Of a stretch of 64,000 nucleotides of DNA, positions 58,712-64,000 are shown one piece after another. This stretch comes from Caenispirillum salinarum_A (GTDB lineage Bacteria; Pseudomonadota; Alphaproteobacteria; Rhodospirillales; Rhodospirillaceae): contig NZ_CP085224.1 in NCBI RefSeq assembly GCF_044803115.1, positions 4,402,001-4,466,000 of the forward strand. The letters are read 5' to 3'. Position 1 is the stretch's first letter. Each line of letters opens with the position of its first letter. Both the position numbers and the translations under genes were made by a program. Below the pieces are notes generated by a model. The model was not told where the DNA came from, searched no databases, and saw only the letters and a list, made by a program, of their open reading frames with translations.

Positions 58712-59896
58712 TCAGCTTGCCGGGGCCGTGTCCTTGCAGACCCGGGACAGGATGTCGACGGCGGCGTCGGCCTCGGCCGTGCCGATGATGAGCGGCGGCA
58801 GAAGCCGCACCACGTTGTCGCCCGCCGGAACGACGAGCAGGCCAGCCTTCAGCGCCCGGCCGACGAAGTCGGTGTTGGCCACGCCCTCGGCCATCTTCAG
58901 GCCGATCATGAGGCCAAGCCCGCGCACCTCGGCGATGATGCCGGGGTGTTCGACGGCCAGCGCCTCCAGCGTCTCCCGCAGGTACGCGGCGGTGGCCTGG
59001 ACGTTTTCCAGGAAGCCGGGCGCCAGAACCTCGTCCAGCACGGCGTTGACGGCGGCCATGGCGAGCGGATTGCCGCCGTAGGTGGTGCCGTGGGTGCCGG
59101 CGGTCATGCAGGACGCCGCGCGCTCGGTCGCCAGAACGGCGCCGACGGGGAAGCCGCCGCCCAGGCCCTTGGCCGTCGCCATGACATCGGGCGCCATGCC
59201 GGTCCACTGGTGGGCGTAGAGCTTGCCGGTGCGGCCGTTGCCGGTCTGCACCTCGTCGAACATGAGCAAGAGGCCGTATTCGTCGCACATGGCGCGAAGG
59301 CCGCGCAGGTACTCGGCGTCGGCGGGCACGATGCCGCCCTCGCCCTGCACCGGCTCCACCAGGACGGCGGCGGTCTGTTCGGTGACGGCGTTGCGGGCCT
59401 CGTTCATGTTGCCGAAGGGCACGCGGTCGAAGCCCTCCACCATGGGGCCGAAGCCCGCCAGGTGCTTTTCCTGCCCGCCGGCGGCGATGGTCGCCAGCGT
59501 GCGGCCGTGGAAGGCGTTGCGGGCGACGATGACGCGATGCTTGTCCACGCCCTGCGACTGGTGGAAGCGCCGCGCGATCTTCAGCGCCAGCTCCAGCGCC
59601 TCCGCGCCCGAGTTGCCGAAGAAGACGGTGTCGGCGAAGGTGTTGGCGACCAGCTTTTCCGCCGCCGCTTCCTGCCCCGGAACGCGGTAGAGGTTGGAGG
59701 TATGGATGACCTTCGCCGCCTGCTCCTGGATCGCCTTGACCAGTCGCGGATGGCTGTGCCCGAGCGCCGAGACGGCGATGCCGGTGCCGAAGTCCAGATA
59801 CTTGCGGCCGTCGGCGTCGAACAGCCAGGCGCCCTCGCCGCGCTCGAAGGCGACGTCCATGCGGGCGTAGGTGGGCATCAGGGCGGGAATGGTCAT
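58712..59896 (-). CDS. argD: Acetylornithine aminotransferase
   Basis: A 394-residue PLP enzyme for the fourth step of arginine synthesis (it may also act in lysine synthesis). Motifs are LDFGTGIAVSALGHSHPRLV, VFFGNSGAEALELALKIARR, the Asp in LLLMFDEVQTGNGRTGKLYA and the PLP Lys in VMATAKGLGGGFPVGAVLAT. The start at 59896 removes an N-terminal extension (QPPPFSRPGKR) that lacks family resemblance. dapF, which needs the same pathway's products in lysine synthesis, lies nearby but on the other strand. Confidence 0.93.
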   Translation of the reverse strand: MTIPALMPTYARMDVAFERGEGAWLFDADGRKYLDFGTGIAVSALGHSHPRLVKAIQEQAAKVIHTSNLYRVPGQEAAAEKLVANTFADTVFFGNSGAEALELALKIARRFHQSQGVDKHRVIVARNAFHGRTLATIAAGGQEKHLAGFGPMVEGFDRVPFGNMNEARNAVTEQTAAVLVEPVQGEGGIVPADAEYLRGLRAMCDEYGLLLMFDEVQTGNGRTGKLYAHQWTGMAPDVMATAKGLGGGFPVGAVLATERAASCMTAGTHGTTYGGNPLAMAAVNAVLDEVLAPGFLENVQATAAYLRETLEALAVEHPGIIAEVRGLGLMIGLKMAEGVANTDFVGRALKAGLLVVPAGDNVVRLLPPLIIGTAEADAAVDILSRVCKDTAPAS

Positions 59897-60004
59897 GCGC
59901 TTTCCGGGCCTTGAAAACGGGGGCGGTTGCAAGGCGCAATGCCCCTCGGAAAGCGGTGGACTATCCGGCCTGGCAAGCGGTTTGTCAAGAGAGGGTGGCG
60001 GGGG

Positions 60005-60214
60005 CTATTCAGCGGCGCGTCGGGCGGCGAGGATCGTGTCCAGCCGGTCGGGCGTCTTGAGCCACGTCTCGTACTCCGCCTCGGTCAGCCCGAGGTATTC
60101 GCGGAGGGTCAGCGGCGAGTCCGAATCGTGCCAGGCATCCACGAAGTCGTCGATCGCCGACACTGAAACCTCGCCGCGAAGGACCCTGTCGATGAAGCGG
60201 GCGTCGCCAGACAT
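60005..60214 (-). CDS. Putative antitoxin of a colicin E3-type toxin-antitoxin pair
   Basis: A 69-residue protein, MSGDARFIDRVLRGEVSVSA then AIDDFVDAWHDSDSPLTLRE and ending EYLGLTEAEYETWLKTPDRL. From memory, small proteins with this FVDAWHDSDS...EYLGLTEAEY pattern occur directly downstream of single-domain E3-type toxins in many bacteria; this is a recollection, not a search. Its ATG lies inside the last conserved codons of the toxin (overlapping start). Roles consistent with the context are toxin neutralisation and possibly autoregulation. The toxin frame stays open across the whole gene. Confidence 0.7.
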   Translation of the reverse strand: MSGDARFIDRVLRGEVSVSAIDDFVDAWHDSDSPLTLREYLGLTEAEYETWLKTPDRLDTILAARRAAE

Positions 60215-60479
60215 CAGTCGTCCTCCCTCTGACGGCGTCTTTGATAAACCGGCCGTGGACATCCATGGTGCCGAGGTGGCGTCCGCGCTTGTTGAAGACT
60301 TCGACTTCGCCATGAAGTCCGTCCCACGTAAAAAGCCGATTTCCGCACTCACTGCGCCAGCGCCGTTCGCCCCTGCGGACATCCTTTTCCATCTGGTGCA
60401 GAAAACAGTCCGCGGGAACGTGTTCCGCCGGCACAATGTCCTCACGATCGATATGTGGCCGCGGCCACTCATTCGCCAC
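60009..60479 (-). CDS. Colicin E3-type ribonuclease toxin
   Basis: Residues 1-90 resemble the cytotoxic domain of colicin E3, which cleaves 16S rRNA at the decoding centre. The block TWDGLHGEVEVFNKRGRHLG aligns with the E3 motif WDSQHGELE; the catalytic Asp, His and Glu would be Asp53, His56 and Glu60. The N-terminus reads ANEWPRPHIDREDIVPAEHV, and after the catalytic region come FIKDAVRGRTTDV. There is no translocation or receptor-binding domain and no secretion signal, so this is a chromosomal toxin rather than a bacteriocin. After residue 90 the frame continues for 66 residues over the antitoxin gene with no family resemblance; a lost stop or frameshift is possible. Confidence 0.75.
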   Translation of the reverse strand: MANEWPRPHIDREDIVPAEHVPADCFLHQMEKDVRRGERRWRSECGNRLFTWDGLHGEVEVFNKRGRHLGTMDVHGRFIKDAVRGRTTDVWRRPLHRQGPSRRGFSVGDRRLRGCLARFGLAADPPRIPRADRGGVRDVAQDARPAGHDPRRPTRR

Positions 60480-60548
60480 GAGCGGCCGAAATTATTTGCC
60501 ACTGATCTCCATGCGGATCAACTTCTGCGGGCAGATCGTGTTTACGCC

Positions 60549-61385
60549 TCACGCCTTCAGCTTGTATCCCGTCTTGAACATCGTGTAGGCCACCGCCAGC
60601 AGCACCAGGTTCGTGCCGCCCACTACGGCGATGCCGATGCCCGGCAGGGCGTCGTCGTGGCCGATGAAGCCGTAGCGGAAGCCGTCGATCATGTAGAAGA
60701 ACGGGTTCACGTGCGCCAGGAACTGCATGTTCTCCGGCAGGCGGTCGATGGTGTAGAAGGTGCCCGACAGGAACGACAGCGGCGTGATGACGAAGTTGGT
60801 CACCGCCGCGATGTGGTCGAACTTGTCGGCCCAGATGCCGCCGATGACGCCCAGCAGGCTCAGCATCAGCGACGCCATGATGCCGTGGTACAGGATGAAG
60901 AACAGGTTGTGCAGGTGCAGGTCCACGAACAGGCCCATCACCGGCGTCACCACCGCACCCACCACAAGCCCCCGCGACATGCCGCCGAGCGCGAAGCCGG
61001 CCGTCAGCTCCCCGGCCGAAAGCGGCGGCATGAGGATGTCGACGATGTTGCCCTGGACCTTGGAAATGGTCAGCGACGACGACGTGTTGGCGAACGCGTT
61101 CTGCACCATCGCCATGATGATGAGGCCCGGCGCCAGGAACTCGATGAAGCTGACGTGGTAGCTTTCCGGCACGCTGCGGCCCAGCGCCAGGCTGAAGATC
61201 GCCAGGAACAGCAGCGTCGTCACGATGGGCGCGGCCACGGTCTGCAGGTAGACCTTGAGGAACCGCCGCACCTCCTTCAGGTACAGCTCCCACGTGCCGC
61301 GCCAATTGACGGCGCCCATCTGGCGCGGGCGGGGCGGGAAGCTGGCGGTGGTGCGGGTCTGCGCGCGCGATTGCGACGACGACAC
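60549..61385 (-). CDS. ABC-2 type transporter permease
   Basis: A 278-residue integral membrane permease of the ABC-2 family. Hydrophobic helices include VAAPIVTTLLFLAIFSLALG and LSLLGVIGGIWADK. The family motif SFLSGTFYTIDRLPENMQFL and PFFYMIDGFRYGFIGHDDA are typical of NodJ/YadH-type exporters. A GTG at 61385 follows AGGAG and is preferred; an ATG at 61409 is an alternative. The matching ATP-binding protein is not adjacent (recX diverges next to it). It may export a drug, polysaccharide or lipid. Confidence 0.82.
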   Translation of the reverse strand: MSSSQSRAQTRTTASFPPRPRQMGAVNWRGTWELYLKEVRRFLKVYLQTVAAPIVTTLLFLAIFSLALGRSVPESYHVSFIEFLAPGLIIMAMVQNAFANTSSSLTISKVQGNIVDILMPPLSAGELTAGFALGGMSRGLVVGAVVTPVMGLFVDLHLHNLFFILYHGIMASLMLSLLGVIGGIWADKFDHIAAVTNFVITPLSFLSGTFYTIDRLPENMQFLAHVNPFFYMIDGFRYGFIGHDDALPGIGIAVVGGTNLVLLAVAYTMFKTGYKLKA

Positions 61386-61455
61386 GGGGATGTCTCCTGG
61401 CTCTGGCATGGCGTTCGGCGTGGAATCCTGTGGCAAGGGCGCTAACATAGGCCCC

Positions 61456-62106
61456 ATGGACGAAGAATGCACCCCGCCGCCCGGCCCGGAGCCCAAACGG
61501 CCCCGTCGGGCGGAACGAAATGGCCGCACGCGCAAGCAGCCCCGCAAGGTCTCGCCGGAATACCTGGAGAACAGCGCGCTCCATTACCTGGAGCGCTTCG
61601 CCTCCAGCGCGGCGAACCTGCGGCGGGTGCTCATGCGCAAGGTGATGCTGTCGGCGAGCGCCCACGACACCGACCCCGAGGAAGGTGCGGCCTGGGTCGA
61701 CGCGCTGATCGAGCGCTACCAGCGCGCCGGGCTGCTGGACGACGGCGCCTACGCCGCCATGCGGGCGCGCTCCATCAACCGCCAGGGCGGGCCGGAGCGC
61801 GCCATCCGCGCCAAGCTGGCCGCCAAGGGCGTCGCGGCGGAGCATGTGGATGCCGCCGTCGACGAGCTGCGCGAGGACGTCGGCGGCGACCCGGACATGG
61901 CGGCGGCCGTCGCACTCGCCCGCCGGCGCGGCTTCGGCCCCTTCCGGCGCCCCAGCCTTTCCGCCAAGTCCCTGCCGCCCGAGGAGCGCCGCATGAAGGA
62001 ACTGGCCGCCATGGCGCGCGCCGGCTTCTCCTTCGACACGGCCACCCGCGTGGTCGACGCCGGCAGCCCCGAGGACCTGGAGGAGGACATGGCAGCCTCC
62101 TCTTGA
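61456..62106 (+). CDS. recX: Regulatory protein RecX
   Basis: A 216-residue RecA inhibitor. The RecX helical repeats are visible as SALHYLERFASSAANLRRVL and INRQGGPERAIRAKLAAKGV; between these comes AAWVDALIERYQRAGLLDDG. The C-terminus is a third repeat that ends SFDTATRVVDAG. The N-terminus is basic (PKRPRRAERNGRTRKQPRKV). recA is not in the window. It diverges from the ABC permease. Confidence 0.85.
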   Translation: MDEECTPPPGPEPKRPRRAERNGRTRKQPRKVSPEYLENSALHYLERFASSAANLRRVLMRKVMLSASAHDTDPEEGAAWVDALIERYQRAGLLDDGAYAAMRARSINRQGGPERAIRAKLAAKGVAAEHVDAAVDELREDVGGDPDMAAAVALARRRGFGPFRRPSLSAKSLPPEERRMKELAAMARAGFSFDTATRVVDAGSPEDLEEDMAASS

Positions 62107-62182
62107 GCGCGGGCCTGCTCCGCCGCCGCTGCTGCTAGACAGGCCGACGCAGGGCAACGAGAGGCACCGACGGGAGGCCGCC

Positions 62183-62275
62183 ATGGTCAACGATCCGCCC
62201 ATCGTGGATTTTCCCGACGACATCCCCGGCGGCATCCCCGGCGACGCCGGCCTGTTCATCAGCTGGTCGGCCTGA
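62183..62275 (+). CDS. Possible 30-residue small protein
   Basis: An ATG at 62183 follows GGGAGG at a good distance and opens a 30-codon frame (MVNDPPIVDFPDDIPGGIPG, then DAGLFISWSA). The composition is acidic and Pro/Gly-rich. It has no known relatives that I can name. The clean Shine-Dalgarno is the main support. It lies between recX and the cytochrome gene. Confidence 0.4.
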   Translation: MVNDPPIVDFPDDIPGGIPGDAGLFISWSA

Positions 62276-62390
62276 CATGCCGCGCAGTCCGGGCGCCGAA
62301 TACCCCTACCTTTTTGGGTGGCTTCCTGGTGCAGTGCGACACGGGGTAGACTTCCGCCCCTGACCGTGCTCGGGCAAGGGAGGTCGAGCC

Positions 62391-62846
62391 GTGAGGATTC
62401 CCCTGCTGCTGACGGCCGCGCTGGGCGTGGCCGCCGCCACCATTTTCTGGCTTTCGGACACGGGCCGCCTGCTGGCCGATACCCGCGTTTCCGTCACCCC
62501 GCAGGCGGTGGCCGAGGGCGGGCGCCTGTATGCCCGGAACTGCGCCGCCTGCCACGGGTCTGGCATCGACGAGCCGCCGGGCTGGCGGCCGGTGATCGGC
62601 GGCGTCGCCCCGCCGCCGCTGGCCGTCGAGGGGCCGCCACCCGACTCCACGGATGCCTATCTGGTCCGCATCATCCGCGACGGCGGCGCCGCCGTCCACG
62701 GCGACCCCGCCCGCGACCGCATGCCGCCCTTCCGCGACGTCCTGACCAACCGCGAGATCCACGCGGTGGTGGCCTTCCTGAAGGACCGCTGGCCCGACCA
62801 CCTCCAGGCCCTGCGCGGCGGCGCCCGGTCCGGCCATGATGGGTGA
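62391..62846 (+). CDS. Small c-type cytochrome
   Basis: A 151-residue class I cytochrome c-like protein starting at GTG. An N-terminal hydrophobic segment (LLLTAALGVAAATIFWL) serves as signal peptide or membrane anchor. The haem-binding C-x-x-C-H is in YARNCAACHGSGIDEPPGW (about residues 44-62), and a candidate distal Met is in RDRMPPFRDVLTNREIHAVV. It probably functions in periplasmic electron transfer. The partner is unknown. The gene ends 47 bases before dapF. Confidence 0.85.
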   Translation: MRIPLLLTAALGVAAATIFWLSDTGRLLADTRVSVTPQAVAEGGRLYARNCAACHGSGIDEPPGWRPVIGGVAPPPLAVEGPPPDSTDAYLVRIIRDGGAAVHGDPARDRMPPFRDVLTNREIHAVVAFLKDRWPDHLQALRGGARSGHDG

Positions 62847-62893
62847 GGGGGCGCCCCCTGGACTCGGGCCCCGCTGCGCCCTATAAATCGGCC

Positions 62894-63763
62894 ATGAATA
62901 CGGCGCCGCTTCACTTCCTTAAAATGCACGGGCTGGGCAACGATTTCGTCATCGTGGACCGGCGCGCCGACGCGCGTCCGCTGCCCGCCGAAACCATCGC
63001 CGCCATCAGCCATCGGCGGACCGGGGTGGGCTGCGACCAGTTCATCACCATCGAGCCGCCCGCCGCCGACGACCCGGCCGCCGACGCCGTCATGGGCATC
63101 TTCAACGGCGATGACGGCAGCGCCGCCGGCGCCTGCGGCAACGCCACCCGTTGCGTCGCCGACATCCTCATGCGCGAGACCGGCAAGGACACCGTCGCCA
63201 TCCGCACCGCCGCCGGTCTGCTGACCGCCTGGCGCGAGGTCGACGGGCAGGTGACCGTCGACATGGGCGAGCCGCGCCTGGACTGGTCCGCCATCCCGCT
63301 GGCGGAGGAGCAGGACACGCTGTCCATCGACCTCACCGTCGGCCCGCTCTCGCGCCCCGTCGGCGTGAACATGGGCAATCCGCACGCGGTGTTCTTCGTG
63401 CCCGCCGTCGCCTCCATCGACCTGCCCCACCTCGGCCCGCAGGTGGAGCGCCACCCCCTGTTCCCCGAGCGCACCAACGTCGAAGTGGTGCAGATCCTCG
63501 ACCGCGCCCACCTGCGCATGCGGGTGTGGGAGCGCGCCGCCGGCATCACCCAGGCCTGCGGCTCGGGCGCCTGCGCCGTGGCCGTCGCCGCCGTGCGCCG
63601 GGGGCTTTCCGACCGCCGCGTGACCGTCACGCTCGACGGCGGCCCGCTGGTCATCGAATGGCGCGAGGCCGACGGCCATGTGCTGATGACCGGCCCCGTC
63701 GCCATGTCCTTCTCCGGCACCGTCGATGCCGCATTGCTGAGCCCGCTTCAGGCCGCCCCATGA
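62894..63763 (+). CDS. dapF: Diaminopimelate epimerase
   Basis: A 289-residue enzyme that converts L,L- to meso-diaminopimelate for lysine and peptidoglycan. The two catalytic cysteines are in DGSAAGACGNATRCVADILM and in GITQACGSGACAVAVAAVRR. It opens FLKMHGLGNDFVIVDRRADA and has GVNMGNPHAVFFV. The start at 62894 avoids an unlikely N-terminal extension. It overlaps the mtaB start by four bases. Confidence 0.95.
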   Translation: MNTAPLHFLKMHGLGNDFVIVDRRADARPLPAETIAAISHRRTGVGCDQFITIEPPAADDPAADAVMGIFNGDDGSAAGACGNATRCVADILMRETGKDTVAIRTAAGLLTAWREVDGQVTVDMGEPRLDWSAIPLAEEQDTLSIDLTVGPLSRPVGVNMGNPHAVFFVPAVASIDLPHLGPQVERHPLFPERTNVEVVQILDRAHLRMRVWERAAGITQACGSGACAVAVAAVRRGLSDRRVTVTLDGGPLVIEWREADGHVLMTGPVAMSFSGTVDAALLSPLQAAP

Positions 63764-64000
63764 CCATGCAGAAGCCGATCGATCCGCGCGTCGTCACCTT
63801 CGGGTGCCGCATGAACACCTATGAATCCGAGGTGATGCGCGACCACGCCCGCGCCGCCGGTCTTGGCGATGCCGTCATCGTCAACACCTGCGCGGTCACC
63901 AAGGAGGCCGAGCGCCAGGCCCGCCAGGCCGTGCGTCGTCTGCGCCGCGAGAACCCGCACGCCAAGATCATCGTCACCGGCTGCGCCGTCCAACTGGACA
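63760..64000 (+). CDS. mtaB: tRNA methylthiotransferase MtaB-like, N-terminal part
   Basis: The first 80 codons of a radical-SAM methylthiotransferase; the rest lies beyond the window. The N-terminal UPF0004 domain carries VVTFGCRMNTYESEVMRDHA, with a cluster cysteine, and VIVNTCAVTKEAERQARQAV, with a second; TGCAVQLD at the end supplies the third. MtaB-type enzymes add the methylthio group to t6A37 of tRNA. The ATGA overlap with dapF gives coupling, and the dapF-mtaB order is common in alphaproteobacteria. Confidence 0.88.
   Translation, partial: MTMQKPIDPRVVTFGCRMNTYESEVMRDHARAAGLGDAVIVNTCAVTKEAERQARQAVRRLRRENPHAKIIVTGCAVQLD

Noticed and set aside
62259..62837. A 192-codon minus-strand frame over the cytochrome gene
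   Set aside because: Antisense to a clear cytochrome c with CxxCH; composition not protein-like.
1..64000. CRISPR arrays, tRNA, rRNA genes and insertion sequences
   Set aside because: No regular repeat-spacer arrays, no tRNA cloverleaf or rRNA segments, and no transposase or terminal repeats were recognised by reading; a tRNAscan or IS search could still find a divergent one.

Overview
The window is a dense, high-GC chromosomal segment of an alphaproteobacterium, most likely a Rhodospirillales-type organism. The evidence is the strong G/C third-position bias, the split cobalt chelatase genes cobS and cobT followed by a J-domain gene, the order 4.5S RNA - dnaX - ybaB - recR, a kdtA-lpxK-acyltransferase lipid A cluster, and several small unnamed genes of the kind common in that order. 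The taxonomic call is inference; no rRNA or tRNA gene was seen. Both ends cut genes: xerC at the left and an mtaB-like methylthiotransferase at the right.

Layout. 1-5.4 kb: end of xerC, an entericidin-like lipoprotein, small membrane proteins, an MFS transporter, a DUF427 protein and an ECF sigma factor. 5.4-9.1 kb: a translationally coupled PAS histidine kinase and response regulator/HD-GYP pair, pointing to cyclic-di-GMP turnover. 10.1-13.2 kb: the recombination/replication operon recR-ybaB-dnaX and the SRP RNA with a readable promoter. 13.6-20.4 kb: carboxypeptidase M32, small unknown genes and an operon of lipoprotein gamma-glutamyltransferase, amidase and flavin reductase. 20.4-25.5 kb: a palindrome-rich gap, a cyclic-nucleotide-binding/TPR protein, an AT-richer Cys-rich small gene, a HicB-like antitoxin and a GAF/HD-GYP protein.

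25.7-31 kb: a UbiD-family decarboxylase, pmbA, a ccdAB toxin-antitoxin module with a frameshifted toxin, a host-attachment-type protein and a lipid kinase. 31-37.3 kb: an envelope lipid cluster (LpxH-like phosphoesterase, glycosyltransferase, DUF374 acyltransferase, kdtA, lpxK, LpxL-like acyltransferase), mostly with overlapping stop/start codons. 37.4-46.5 kb: small membrane proteins, an EamA transporter, cobT-cobS-J-domain, bolA, an HNH endonuclease and gluQ.

46.6-54.1 kb forms a polyamine island: potF-potG-potH-potI import genes, a putrescine-type aminotransferase and a gamma-glutamylputrescine oxidase-like enzyme. 54.1-64 kb: a photolyase-like protein with an odd domain order, an outer lipoprotein, hslO-argF-argD, a toxin-antitoxin pair whose toxin carries the colicin E3 16S-rRNase catalytic signature, an ABC-2 permease without its ATPase, recX, a short secreted cytochrome c, dapF and the start of mtaB.

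The most unusual items are the colicin E3-type toxin-antitoxin pair (60.0-60.5 kb), the broken ccdB (28.7-29.0 kb), the photolyase-like protein with a C-terminal alpha/beta-like segment (54.2-55.4 kb), the HD-GYP protein with a long insertion between its two motifs (23.8-25.5 kb), and the clustered extragenic palindromes at 20.6-20.7 kb and 40.3-40.4 kb.
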